Source: Paenibacillus sp. LS1
GTDB taxonomy: Bacteria > Bacillota > Bacilli > Paenibacillales > Paenibacillaceae
Length of the DNA stretch: 64,000 nucleotides
Reading direction: 5' to 3'
Assembly (NCBI RefSeq): GCF_026013365.1
Contig: NZ_JAPDOE010000005.1
Span: 232,088-296,087, forward strand
Shown here in pieces: positions 17,598 through 27,178 of the stretch. The notes under the pieces were generated by a model that did no database searches, was not told where the DNA came from, and saw only the letters and a list, made by a program, of their open reading frames with translations. The position numbers and the translations under genes were made by a program. Position 1 is the stretch's first letter, and every line of letters begins with the position of its first letter.

Positions 17598-20126
17598 TTA
17601 CTGCTCCTCTGTTGCTGCAACTTCATCAACCAGGGATGCTAACCTACTGAGGATCTCCTCGTTAAGATCATGTGGTTTGATTTCTAGCCAGCAAAACCCT
17701 CGGTTAGTAATCGGGGGGAGTAACTCCCCTCCACAGTCCATCACTCGTTGCGACAACGCCTGTATATGTTCAGCTCCACAAACGCCGCTGCAACCGATTC
17801 TGGGATTAGTACATTTAAGCATCTGATAGCTCCGTTTGCCATCCCCTTGATATTTGCTTAACCTTTCCCGTTGTTCTTGATCTTTAAAGGGATACTCTTC
17901 AGCAAGGTGAGCAAATGATTTGAAAGCAACATACAGCTGATTAACAAGATACTTGAATAAATCCTCACCCGTTTTGGGTTTGATAGAAAACTTGAAGCCG
18001 TATTGCTTGCAGATCGCTTTAGCATACTTCTTCTGTTCGTCGGATATTTGATCCATTGATATTTTTAGTTCTTTTGCAATCTCTTTTCCTTTAAATACGA
18101 CTTTCCCGGTATTTAACCTCTCCGAAATGTTCAACGCTGAACGGGAGTAGGGGGGATATGCTGCCTGGGAGCCATGTTGTCGCTTCTCTTGGAAGAAGGC
18201 TTGTACCTCTTCAAAGGACCGCGTAAATCGATATCCCTTTTCCTCGAAGCTCTTCTGAATATCCCTACCGTATTCTTTTGTAAATACCCTCGGATCTAAA
18301 ATAGTGATTACACCATAGTCCTTGATATCACGTATCAGCCGGCCAACCCCTTGATTTAGTTTCACCATCATGTGGGGAAGTGTCACTTGTTTCATGAAAT
18401 CATCTTCAAATCCTTGGCCGATTAGCTTGATGAAAGGATCGTCTGGAACAGGGAAGGGGAGCCTGGAAAAGATAACCGAGACTAATCCCTCGCCTGGCAC
18501 TGAAAAGCCTGAGAAATACGAACCACTGCCTAATAACACACTGTTTTTGTCTGCCTTGAACTCAGAAGTTAATTGCTCAACACCCGCTTGCTCTTGGTAT
18601 AGGAATAACCACTGATTATCTTGGCAGATCTGCTCGATGGGTTCCCTGGCACTGGCCATGTACTGTTTAGAGGTAGATAGCAATAAAGATGATCCCTGCG
18701 TCAGCTCCAGCAGTTGACGGTAATGGCCCATTGCATGCTGCATCAAATCTTTTTCCTGATCATTAGGATGAGGTATGTTCTCTGGAACATAAATCAAGCT
18801 TTGTTTTGCATACTGGAATGATTCCGGAATGACCTTCAGCTCAACGTCTTCTCTACTTAATCGCCATTGGTTCAGGAATGAAGTGAAGTCGCCATCCATC
18901 GATAAGGTACCGGACATTACAATGAGCTTGTTCTGTCCAGCCAAGTGACTAATGACACGCTTAAACTCACTCGGGAAATTGGTAGGGATACTGGTAAAGG
19001 TATACTCTTCATAGGTCACCCAACTTACAGAATACTTACTATTGATGAGCTGTTTGATGCTGTAGACAATCTGGTCTAGTTTCTCAACATAATCACTTAG
19101 AGAGGAATCACGGTCTAAACGTTCACGTTTACTGAAGAATATCTTCTCCGAAAGTGTCTTTAAAGTATTTCTAACCTCTGCAAGGTAATGAGACAGATTG
19201 GACGATATAGGATACCGGCCCAGAAGAGATTGCTTATCCTGTGATTCCCTTCTCATAGCCTTATTTAATTCAAGAATCAGGTTGTTATATGCAATTCTCT
19301 GGTCCTCGGGGAAATGCCAGCTTCGTGCAACCTCTGCCAAGTCTGAAATTCTCGTTGAATCAGCAATCATACCTAAAAAGTTCTCCAGAAAATGATGAGC
19401 CTCATCAATGACAATAATGCCAGGATTCAGAGGAACAATGGCAGCCGTGGGCTCGTCTTCTAGGCGGTTAAGAACAGATCGAATCAATTGATCTTGATTC
19501 GTTACGACTAAATCCACATGCTCATCTCGAAACCGTTTACGATGATTCGCTGTTGGACAAAATCCGAGGGAACATCTCTCACAGTCAGAACGGGACCCTT
19601 TAAAGCTCACTCGGTTCCAGTCTGAGTTTCGAATCCCTCCGTAATTTTTCTCAAATTCGTCTCGATGGCCTGTGGAAGAGGTTTTGAAAAATTGATCCAG
19701 CTTTTGTGATAATTCGTTATCCAATTGTTTTACAAATTGCTTCTCATGATGACAGTAGTAATGAGATTTCCCTTTAGCGAGAATGGCAGTCTTCAGCAGA
19801 TTCATATTCCTTAAAAGAGGCACTTCACTTTGCATCAATTGACTTTGAAGGTTTATCGTAGCCGTTGCGTACACGACACGACTCTGGTTGAACGCACGAT
19901 CTATGGAGCATTCGATCAACGCCGGCACCAAGGCCCCTAATGATTTCCCTGTGCCTACAGGTGCTTCAACCACAAGTATGCGCTTACTTCGTTGTGCCGT
20001 GTGCAGAAACTCGGCTACATCTATAGCCATTTGTACCTGGCTGGTCCGTATATCCTTGCTGTTGTACTCTTCTGGAAGTTGTCTTTCGAATATATCAAGC
20101 AACAACTCTACACGGGAATTAGACAT
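17598..20126 (-). CDS. DinG/XPD-like superfamily 2 DNA helicase
   Basis: 842 residues from the ATG at 20126 behind AAGGGGTGAGGGG; the longer frame to 20159 starts right next to the -10 box TGGTATAAT and cannot be translated. Motif I is VVEAPVGTGKS (about 53-63), motif II VIDEAHH (about 245), motif VI QGVGRLIRDI. Four cysteines between motifs I and II (a YYCHH region, then CERCSLGFC) suit the iron-sulfur cluster of DinG/XPD helicases. The C-terminal 200 residues carry another Cys set (CTNPRIGCSGVC) that is not usual. Expected role: 5'-3' unwinding in repair or plasmid replication. Monocistronic on the minus strand. Confidence 0.88.
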   Translation of the reverse strand: MSNSRVELLLDIFERQLPEEYNSKDIRTSQVQMAIDVAEFLHTAQRSKRILVVEAPVGTGKSLGALVPALIECSIDRAFNQSRVVYATATINLQSQLMQSEVPLLRNMNLLKTAILAKGKSHYYCHHEKQFVKQLDNELSQKLDQFFKTSSTGHRDEFEKNYGGIRNSDWNRVSFKGSRSDCERCSLGFCPTANHRKRFRDEHVDLVVTNQDQLIRSVLNRLEDEPTAAIVPLNPGIIVIDEAHHFLENFLGMIADSTRISDLAEVARSWHFPEDQRIAYNNLILELNKAMRRESQDKQSLLGRYPISSNLSHYLAEVRNTLKTLSEKIFFSKRERLDRDSSLSDYVEKLDQIVYSIKQLINSKYSVSWVTYEEYTFTSIPTNFPSEFKRVISHLAGQNKLIVMSGTLSMDGDFTSFLNQWRLSREDVELKVIPESFQYAKQSLIYVPENIPHPNDQEKDLMQHAMGHYRQLLELTQGSSLLLSTSKQYMASAREPIEQICQDNQWLFLYQEQAGVEQLTSEFKADKNSVLLGSGSYFSGFSVPGEGLVSVIFSRLPFPVPDDPFIKLIGQGFEDDFMKQVTLPHMMVKLNQGVGRLIRDIKDYGVITILDPRVFTKEYGRDIQKSFEEKGYRFTRSFEEVQAFFQEKRQHGSQAAYPPYSRSALNISERLNTGKVVFKGKEIAKELKISMDQISDEQKKYAKAICKQYGFKFSIKPKTGEDLFKYLVNQLYVAFKSFAHLAEEYPFKDQEQRERLSKYQGDGKRSYQMLKCTNPRIGCSGVCGAEHIQALSQRVMDCGGELLPPITNRGFCWLEIKPHDLNEEILSRLASLVDEVAATEEQ

Positions 20127-20159
20127 CCCCTCACCCCTTATAAACACATATGTTCCCAT

Positions 20160-20448
20160 TATACCACATGAAACTTGTAAACTTGTTCGCTTTGGTTGAG
20201 ATAAATGTAAGGATAATCCTACGCATTGTAATCAGTAACACACACGAATCAAGAGATCGATTGTAGAAAGGTTTCCACGATAGTTATGCCAGCTGCTGAT
20301 GGGGAAGAGGGGCAACCCAGTTCCTGATCTATTCAGCTGTATTCAAGTACACATTGATCTTGCTAGTTGGAACCAGATAATGAAACTCAGCTTCAAATTT
20401 GTAAGTACACCTCGATAATTATATACTCACCTGCAGGAGAGTGATCAT
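20160..20448. promoter_or_regulatory. Divergent promoter region
   Basis: On the minus strand an extended -10 TGGTATAAT adjoins 20160 and drives the helicase. On the plus strand TTGTAA, 17 bp, TATACT lies just before the membrane-protein gene (about 20400-20430). Part of this plus promoter (CTCGATAATTATATACT) is nearly repeated before the gene at 29684. Otherwise nothing is recognised. Confidence 0.6.
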
Positions 20449-20904
20449 ATGAAAATCGGAAAAATTTTTTCAACATTTGTTCCCTGTTTGTTCATCCTAT
20501 TCAGCTCGTTTTTGTGGTATTTGAAATTGGATTCGGCTGATTATTCAGTCCTGATCCTAGTACTTAGTTTGATTAAATACCTCTTTGAGACAGCGTTACT
20601 TGGTCTTGCATCTTTCCCTATTGTGCAGATGTTCTTAACCATGAAGAATAGCTCTAGATCTAGTTCTTACTTAAAGAAGATTATCCAAGCTCCACCCATT
20701 ATCCAAATCATCATCAGTGGCAGCATATACGTTTCATTTCCAATAGCACTTGAATTCTTTGCTTCTCGTATGGAATTTAATCTGTGGTTTCTATTCCCTG
20801 TTATTGTAGTATCTAAAATCAGTTTTGCTGTCTGTATTGCGTTCATGGTAATGGCCATGCAACAGCGAAATATCGAACCTAATCCTGATAAATTAGGCTC
20901 CTAA
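20449..20904 (+). CDS. Four-helix membrane protein, unknown
   Basis: 151 residues with about four hydrophobic segments (5-23, 32-60, 82-103, 112-140), and the ribosome site GCAGGAGAG before the ATG. No charged catalytic residues in the membrane and no family recognised. It heads a run of three membrane-protein genes. Confidence 0.7.
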   Translation: MKIGKIFSTFVPCLFILFSSFLWYLKLDSADYSVLILVLSLIKYLFETALLGLASFPIVQMFLTMKNSSRSSSYLKKIIQAPPIIQIIISGSIYVSFPIALEFFASRMEFNLWFLFPVIVVSKISFAVCIAFMVMAMQQRNIEPNPDKLGS

Positions 20905-20942
20905 CAATTTTTGAAACGTTCTGATTATGGAGGTCAATATTC

Positions 20943-21446
20943 ATGAGCACTGAAGATTTAATTGCCGCATATCCAATAAAAGAACCGAGCCAACCCGTTC
21001 CTACCTTGCTATTCTTTGGTCTCATTTTACTGTTCTTCTCATTTAGTACTTTTGGCAAAACTCGTACTAGAAGTTTTATCTCATTAATCTCGATGGCAGT
21101 ATCCCTAATCTTTCTAATCTGCAGTTTCACACAAAGCCTCGATGACACCTTTAAACATAGTAAAGCGAAATCAGATTGGAGAACCGAGTCATATCTCCCC
21201 TACATCAGTAACCTGGAGCTGATAGAAGAAGATGTCACCGATTATACCTTGAACGAGGATGGTTCAATTACGGCCATTGCTGTTGCCAAAGATAGCTCAA
21301 TGGTTACATACGAGGGCTTGGATGAGAAAAAACAATCGACAACAGGCAAAGACTATGTGAGTTATGTCTATGTATCGGAGCTTCAATCAATCGGCATACC
21401 TGATGGAAAAGAAACACTGACCATCCATTTGAAACCTGCAAAATAG
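20943..21446 (+). CDS. Two-TM protein, tandem paralogue 1
   Basis: 167 residues: two hydrophobic segments (about 20-36 and 46-62), then a soluble domain with VTDYTLNEDGSITAIAVA and LQSIGIPDGKETLTIHL. The next gene encodes the same plan with closely similar motifs, so the pair arose by duplication. Function unknown; the C-terminal domain could sense or bind at the membrane. Confidence 0.7.
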   Translation: MSTEDLIAAYPIKEPSQPVPTLLFFGLILLFFSFSTFGKTRTRSFISLISMAVSLIFLICSFTQSLDDTFKHSKAKSDWRTESYLPYISNLELIEEDVTDYTLNEDGSITAIAVAKDSSMVTYEGLDEKKQSTTGKDYVSYVYVSELQSIGIPDGKETLTIHLKPAK

Positions 21447-21555
21447 CTCAGCATTGTCTACGAGGCTACGTTCTAACCACAGTTGATCCAAGATTCTATG
21501 TAACGCTGAATTTGTTTTTAAATCAAATATCCATTTCACGGAGGTATCTTTTTCA

Positions 21556-22065
21556 ATGAGTACTGAAGAATTAATCGCATCTTTTCCTGTTAAAGACGTC
21601 AATTACTTTGCGTTAGCATTATTTATTTTCGCTGTAATTCTAGTCCTTGTTGCATTGATTGCTAAAGAAATTAGTTCCCCACGTACTAAAAGACTTCTAG
21701 TCCCGATTGCAGGATCTATTGGTTTTGTATTCTTTTGCATAGGAGCAAGTATTGGTCTAATTAATCATAGCGATCATCAAGTAGCTGTTATGGATTGGAA
21801 AACAACAACGTATCAATTATATTTAAATTACCAGCAAACAATAGAGGAGGAAGTGACTGATTATAATGTGAACGAGGATGGCTCCATCACTGCCATTGCT
21901 GTAGCGGTAGATCAGTCCATCGTACCCTACCGAAAATTAAGAAAAATAGAGCAATCTACTCAGAGCAGAAACTATATTAGTTATGTGCTGGTATCTGGAC
22001 TTGAATCTCTTGGCATCCCAGATGGGAAGGAACTCATCACCTTACACCTGAAGAATGCAAAGTAA
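21556..22065 (+). CDS. Two-TM protein, tandem paralogue 2
   Basis: 169 residues; it begins MSTEELIASFPVKD against MSTEDLIAAYPIKE in the copy upstream and shares VTDYNVNEDGSITAIAVA and LESLGIPDGKELITLHL. The membrane segments have diverged more than the C-terminal domain, which suggests selection on the domain. ACGGAGGTATC precedes the ATG. Confidence 0.7.
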   Translation: MSTEELIASFPVKDVNYFALALFIFAVILVLVALIAKEISSPRTKRLLVPIAGSIGFVFFCIGASIGLINHSDHQVAVMDWKTTTYQLYLNYQQTIEEEVTDYNVNEDGSITAIAVAVDQSIVPYRKLRKIEQSTQSRNYISYVLVSGLESLGIPDGKELITLHLKNAK

Positions 22066-22130
22066 GTACCGATGGAGAAGTACGATCTATAAGATGTTTG
22101 TCTTCACATTAAAAAGGAGGATCACCATTG

Positions 22131-22682
22131 ATGAAATATATCCCACCTCATGAGGAACTCTGTCATATTTGTAATGAATTCGAATCAAAGTGGGATGAAA
22201 AGTGTGTCGCATGTTTTATTCGATACGGCCGCCCTTACCCACTAACCAATGGGTTAGTGGAACGAGTTAAACGTTTCGTATATACCTGGATGAATATCGA
22301 TTCGATGTTAATCTCTTTAGCAGCTTCACATCGCGAGAAGCATTGGTTCAGTGAGAATTACCGTGGGATATCAGAAGAACAATTAATCAGTTTTCGACAC
22401 TTCACCAATTACATGACGAAAGAAGAAAAACGAGATCCTCAGTGGCTTTCGGAGGAAAGGATATTGCAATTGTCAGAGATGAGTGGTGTTCATGAATATC
22501 ATATCAGTACACTTGCCTCAATATTTCATTTGAGGTACCGGTCTCATACAATTTACCACATACCGGAACAAATTCTCCTACTCAAAAATTTACATAGAAC
22601 AGAGGATCTTCGTAAAGAGGTACGATATGAATATTATATAGATCAGATCGTTCCCACATCCATCAGTAGAAATAGAAAGTAA
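22131..22682 (+). CDS. Zinc-finger hypothetical protein
   Basis: 183 residues; AAAAAGGAGG precedes a TTGATG pair and I choose ATG. Two CxxC pairs near the N-terminus (CHIC and CVAC, within the first 30 residues) suggest a zinc ribbon; the rest is helical with LSEERILQLSEMSGVHEYHI, which looks like a helix-turn-helix. Possible regulator; no family is recognised. A terminator follows. Confidence 0.65.
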   Translation: MKYIPPHEELCHICNEFESKWDEKCVACFIRYGRPYPLTNGLVERVKRFVYTWMNIDSMLISLAASHREKHWFSENYRGISEEQLISFRHFTNYMTKEEKRDPQWLSEERILQLSEMSGVHEYHISTLASIFHLRYRSHTIYHIPEQILLLKNLHRTEDLRKEVRYEYYIDQIVPTSISRNRK

Positions 22683-22692
22683 GCAATATTCG

Positions 22693-22723
22693 GTTCTCCA
22701 CGTATGAGGGGAGCCTTTTTTTG
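22693..22723 (+). terminator. Intrinsic terminator
   Basis: GGTTCTCC (22693-22700) pairs with GGGGAGCC (22709-22716), then T7. Confidence 0.85.
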
Positions 22724-22777
22724 TTGGATAAAAGTGATATAGTTGATACTATATCTACACTATATAGGGGGTAACAA
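22724..22777 (+). promoter_or_regulatory. Promoter with palindromic operator for the metallopeptidase gene
   Basis: TTGGAT, 17 bp, TACTAT forms a promoter. The perfect inverted repeat GATATAGT-TGAT-ACTATATC (22737-22744, 22749-22756) covers the -10 box, and a further ACTATATAG half-site lies downstream. This is the layout of a repressor operator. The ribosome site is GGGGG. Confidence 0.7.
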
Positions 22778-24328
22778 ATGAAAAAGCCGAAACAGAAAAA
22801 TACCACATTGGGGGTATACGACCACGAATTTAATAGTTTTGCGACCGTCGATCCGAGTGTCAATCATAAGCTAGGGGAAGATTCAACAATATTACACGAA
22901 CTGGTACACATGAGGTTAACACAATCTACTTCGTATGGGTTTCTAATACATATTCTTTTTAAACTTGGCAAACATGAACCGAGGTTAGCAAAAACGGCAG
23001 ATGTTCTACAGTTACATATGTTACATGTACAAGAAGGTTTAGCAGTTTTCTATGAGATGATTCTCCTGTATGAAAAAGATGGAAAAGAGGCGTGCCTGTC
23101 TTATTTAATTGATATGAAGGAAACTGATCTCAGATACTATAATTATCTCAAACCTCTCGAATTTCTCATCTTAGAGCACGACAATCTTTCAATCTTCATG
23201 AAACTAGAATTAGCCCAAGCACTCGCTGTCTCTGCGTTATCAGGGGAGCTTAAGAGAATTAGGCCATTTGTATACAAACACAGATTGCTAGAGAATGAAG
23301 CAAAAAAAGATACGTCCAAGTTCGCTCTAGAGCTAATTCCTGATGTGAGGTTTAAATACCTAATCAAGACGCTTGAAGACCTTCTCCATCAAAAAAGGAC
23401 TGTCTCTGGACAAGTGATTTTAGAAGAATCCAGAATTACAATCTTCCAGTATACAGTGTCGGACGTAACTGATTTTATAGAAACAATAATTGGAGAACAC
23501 GAACAAAAAAACAGGATGATGAAGGAACTAAGCAACCTAAAAGCCATTGATCCAGAAGAGTTATACCTATGGGTCCATCCAACATCACTCAAGAGCTATA
23601 AAAATACAGGTGTTGATCTTGATCAAGTATTACCTATTCTAAAAAAGGGAGATGGTGCAATCGTCCTTGGAACATTGGTTAGCGCCCCTCCTTTTGAGCA
23701 ACTATACTTACCAATATTCATGGATTATAATACAAAAACAAATTACGGCTTTCTCGCGAACAAAACAACTTTTGTTGATCTACTTAGAAAAACTCCACTA
23801 CCTTTGACTGTAACACCATCTGTATATAAGACATTGATTCTTCAGAAGGCTAACGATCCGATTCTATCCATTATCAAGCGACCTATTTATGTTTATGTTG
23901 ATGTTCCCTATGTACAGAGTAGTGAACAGATCAATTTTTTCTTATCTAACGAGGCTGCCTGTATCATCATGCCTTTTGAGAAAAAGGACATGTCTCTACT
24001 CGTTATTAAGCCGAATATAAACGAGGATGTATTCATCCTGCAGCTATTCTTTAATTATCAAGAAAACTACATTATAGATCACATCGAGAGCGGAGGGCTA
24101 AAAGCTAAGTTACTTTTTGAAAACGAGGAGAATATAGATCATGATTTTCTCAGCTCTGAACATCATGATTATATAAAAGATTACGATCAAATAGTCAAAA
24201 GTATTATCCAGGAAGGAGGTACCAACGACCGGGATACGGATACGTACCGAAATATTATTCAAAATTATGGATCATTAGAAGCTCTTTGGAGGGCTCAAAT
24301 AGAAAATGAACTAAAAAAATTCATATGA
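22778..24328 (+). CDS. Predicted zinc metallopeptidase (HExxH) with large C-terminal region
   Basis: 516 residues. STILHELVHMRLTQST holds the zinc motif H40-E41-x-x-H44, and QEGLAVFYE about 42 residues on (E86) fits the third ligand of gluzincins. There is no signal peptide, so it should act in the cytoplasm. The C-terminal 300 residues are alpha/beta (KKGDGAIVLGTLVSAPPFEQ; YVYVDVPYVQSS) and unrecognised. It is alone behind a palindromic operator, so tight control of a protease is plausible. Substrate unknown; a toxin or a defence role is possible but not shown. Confidence 0.7.
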   Translation: MKKPKQKNTTLGVYDHEFNSFATVDPSVNHKLGEDSTILHELVHMRLTQSTSYGFLIHILFKLGKHEPRLAKTADVLQLHMLHVQEGLAVFYEMILLYEKDGKEACLSYLIDMKETDLRYYNYLKPLEFLILEHDNLSIFMKLELAQALAVSALSGELKRIRPFVYKHRLLENEAKKDTSKFALELIPDVRFKYLIKTLEDLLHQKRTVSGQVILEESRITIFQYTVSDVTDFIETIIGEHEQKNRMMKELSNLKAIDPEELYLWVHPTSLKSYKNTGVDLDQVLPILKKGDGAIVLGTLVSAPPFEQLYLPIFMDYNTKTNYGFLANKTTFVDLLRKTPLPLTVTPSVYKTLILQKANDPILSIIKRPIYVYVDVPYVQSSEQINFFLSNEAACIIMPFEKKDMSLLVIKPNINEDVFILQLFFNYQENYIIDHIESGGLKAKLLFENEENIDHDFLSSEHHDYIKDYDQIVKSIIQEGGTNDRDTDTYRNIIQNYGSLEALWRAQIENELKKFI

Positions 24329-24338
24329 ATATACATGT

Positions 24339-24372
24339 AAAAGAGTAGGAAGCATTGTTCCTACTCTTTTCG
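24339..24372. terminator. Bidirectional terminator between converging genes
   Basis: AAAAGAGTAGGAA (24339-24351) pairs with TTCCTACTCTTTT (24358-24370), flanked by A and T runs on the two sides. Confidence 0.9.
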
Positions 24373-24382
24373 TTAATCACAT

Positions 24383-26959
24383 CTACCAGCTGTCACCCCC
24401 AGAACTGCCTCCACTATCGCTAGACCCGCTATCATAACTGGGTGTGTTATTAGTGTAATAAGAACTGCTGCTAGCACTTGAGCTGTTGCTGGAGTGCGAT
24501 GAGTAGCTGCTTGACTGACTCTGTCTCGAGACTTCTTGTCTAGCGGCCTCTGCTTGGGCACGCTCAAGTTGATCAAGACTACTCTCGGCGTTAGAGCAGC
24601 TATGCAGTACCTGCGCATACAAACCCATGTTCCATAATGTGTTCATATTATTAAGACTCTCTTTAGTGTTCCTAACATGCGTATTTATCACATGTGTTTG
24701 AGTGTGTCTTCGACCATACCCATCAGAAAGACCAAAAGTAAAGTTGAATCTCTCAGTCGTTCTCTTGATTGCTTCCTTAGCCTTCTTGCGCTGATATAAC
24801 AATTCATCCATTTGATTTATAGCCTTCTCCACTTGTTCCTTCCATTGAACAAAGGATTCATGTGTCTGGTTCAGACTAACTGGATAGGTATCCAAGGAGA
24901 GGGAAAGACCAATGAACTGGTCATCAACACGCTTCAATATATCCAAGATGGAAGATGACCTTAATTGCTCTACACCTACGTCATTATTAAGTTTTGAGAA
25001 CACAGTTGTATATCGATCATGATAACTAGCGAGACTTGCTTTGATTTGTTCATGTTTTGTCTGGCAATGCTTATGTTGATTTAAAATGGTATCCTTCAGA
25101 TTATCTATTTTATCGATAATAACAAATACACTTTTTAGTTCAGTTTCCAGTTCCATGATTCGTCCGTCACTATACAATAATTCACAACATCTTAGCACAT
25201 TGCAGACGTGCTTATGTTGTTGGAGGATGTAATCATGGCTGGTTTCCATTAGATTTAAGGTTTCTCCGTCATAGTCTCGTTTAACTTTTACATATTCACT
25301 CAGATATCTCGACTCATCAAAATGGAAGTTAGACACATGATCGTGTAATGTCTCTATGCTCAGTTTCACTTGTTCAAAAAGTTCAATCCGCTGCTGAAGC
25401 CTGTTGTCACTTTTAAGTATTAGATCAATATCTATGAGCATTTGCTTAGCAGATTTCCAGTCACCATTTTCGACTTTGCTATTCAGTACATCCATTGCGG
25501 ACATTGCTTGATGTATGTACGTGAAAGGATCAAAATTGATATCGAGTTTCTTCCGATCTACCCGCTCTACCTGTTGAATCAATTCCTGATTTTTATTCTC
25601 TAATACTCTTGGTAGGTCTCGTACAGTCTCAATTAATTCAGGCAGCTCTTGAATTAAATTCGATATGGTCTGTAATCGCTGGGTGGCATTCTCCAGATCC
25701 GTTGATACATCCTCCAGGTTCTCACGAGCTTGAGCATGCAGATATTCACTTGTGCTTTGTTCATGCGTCACCGTATCGAGTAACTGTTGTAGGTTTATTT
25801 GTTGCTGATATGAGATTTGTTCAATATCCTTCGTTAAGGTATGGACCATCAAGTTTACTTTGGCCATAGATTCGTCAGCTAATATCCCAAGCTGTTCATA
25901 CACTTCAAGCTTTTCTGTGATCCGTTTAAGGCTCAATTCATAATTCCCAATAAACTTAACATGTTCCTCGTAAGTAGCATCTATTGAGTTGGTTCGTGGA
26001 GAAAACACGAAGGGGGCAAAGACTTTCCCCTTTTTTATACCATTCAGTAAATGTTCAACTCGGTCCTTCAGATTGGTGAAGTCCTTATTTAATTCCGACA
26101 GCTTTTCCACCGCTCTTTGACCGTCATAAGATTTCAACAGTAAATCTATTCTAAGGCCAGCAGAGTGACTAATCTTTAAAACCTCATTAGCCTTTCCTCT
26201 TAATTTCTCATTTCGTTGTTGAATGTCATGTAAATTCATAAGTAATTTAATCATGACGAACAGACATCCCCCACCGAGTACTATTAAGCCTACCCACTTA
26301 AAAAAATTTCGAAGGCTTTGTTTTAAATCTTCAACGGTCATTCCTTGAGCTGGTGCTACATCATTCTTCCAACTTGTCTCAGGTACAATCGGAGGGGGAG
26401 AAGTCTCTGCAATATCCTGGCTAGATATCTTTTCTGTTTCTTGAACGAGTGCCTTGATACCATCGGCAAACTTTCCTTGTTTCGCTAGAGGAGTGAAGTT
26501 CTTTCCAACCAAACGGTCAATGGCTGATCTCGATTCATAATCCGTTCCTGCATAGTTAGCAGGTAACTGGTCTAGTTTGTACTGCAACTCCGGATTTCTA
26601 AAGTACATTTGAATTCGCCGGTCATTTTTAGATAGCACCGTCAGCACATCAGAAGGAACGAGCCCCCAAGAGTCATAGAGCTGTGAGGCATAATCATGTC
26701 CGGATAGATCTCCAAACGAAGAGACCGTAACCACATAGTAATCGAGATTTTTGGCTTCTTGAATGGCCGCTTCAATACTAGGTATGTCTCCGGCTGAAAA
26801 CATTTCCCCTCGGTCATACACATGCCGGTCATCTTTAGCTGGAACTTGGCTAGCAGCTGCAGTTAGTGGAAAAAAGATCTGCATAACTAATAATGCTGTT
26901 AAGAAAGTCCCCACAAGAGTACCGATCCTTTTACTCCATCCATGGTGTTTAATTTTCAA
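24383..26959 (-). CDS. Secreted/membrane TPM-domain protein with long coiled coils
   Basis: 858 residues, with the start set at TTG 26959 behind GGGGG (ATG 26980 has no ribosome site). A signal peptide (GTFLTALLVMQIFFPLTAAAS) is followed by a TPM domain (VYDRGEMFSAGDIPSIEAAI ... YYVVTVSSFG), a membrane helix (WVGLIVLGGGCLFVMIKLLM, about 225-245), 500 residues of coiled coil, and a Ser-rich tail ending SGGSSGGDSW as in YgcG-type TPM proteins. The TPM domain faces outside and the coils are cytoplasmic if one helix spans. The size is far larger than usual YgcG proteins. Role unknown. Confidence 0.75.
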   Translation of the reverse strand: MKIKHHGWSKRIGTLVGTFLTALLVMQIFFPLTAAASQVPAKDDRHVYDRGEMFSAGDIPSIEAAIQEAKNLDYYVVTVSSFGDLSGHDYASQLYDSWGLVPSDVLTVLSKNDRRIQMYFRNPELQYKLDQLPANYAGTDYESRSAIDRLVGKNFTPLAKQGKFADGIKALVQETEKISSQDIAETSPPPIVPETSWKNDVAPAQGMTVEDLKQSLRNFFKWVGLIVLGGGCLFVMIKLLMNLHDIQQRNEKLRGKANEVLKISHSAGLRIDLLLKSYDGQRAVEKLSELNKDFTNLKDRVEHLLNGIKKGKVFAPFVFSPRTNSIDATYEEHVKFIGNYELSLKRITEKLEVYEQLGILADESMAKVNLMVHTLTKDIEQISYQQQINLQQLLDTVTHEQSTSEYLHAQARENLEDVSTDLENATQRLQTISNLIQELPELIETVRDLPRVLENKNQELIQQVERVDRKKLDINFDPFTYIHQAMSAMDVLNSKVENGDWKSAKQMLIDIDLILKSDNRLQQRIELFEQVKLSIETLHDHVSNFHFDESRYLSEYVKVKRDYDGETLNLMETSHDYILQQHKHVCNVLRCCELLYSDGRIMELETELKSVFVIIDKIDNLKDTILNQHKHCQTKHEQIKASLASYHDRYTTVFSKLNNDVGVEQLRSSSILDILKRVDDQFIGLSLSLDTYPVSLNQTHESFVQWKEQVEKAINQMDELLYQRKKAKEAIKRTTERFNFTFGLSDGYGRRHTQTHVINTHVRNTKESLNNMNTLWNMGLYAQVLHSCSNAESSLDQLERAQAEAARQEVSRQSQSSSYSSHSSNSSSASSSSYYTNNTPSYDSGSSDSGGSSGGDSW

Positions 26960-27178
26960 AGCGATTCCCCCATTGATCATTGTTATTGTGGGAACATTGT
27001 ATCTTTATCGATGCGAGACGACAAATATTGGAGGGGAACATTTGAAATTGTGCACTGACATATACTAATGATATTGTCTTGTTAACCGAACTCTTATTCC
27101 TGTAAAATAGATTTACACTGGATGTATTGAGCCAGTAAAGATGTGAATTGCTTGAAATACATAAGAGGAGGGGTCTTA

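Noticed and set aside
24373..24618. Minus-strand frame of 81 codons inside the TPM gene
   Set aside because: A shadow of the Ser/Gly-rich end of the TPM gene in another frame.
25609..25869. Plus-strand frame of 86 codons opposite the TPM gene
   Set aside because: It lies wholly inside the coiled-coil coding region, has no ribosome site and has Pro/His-rich shadow composition.
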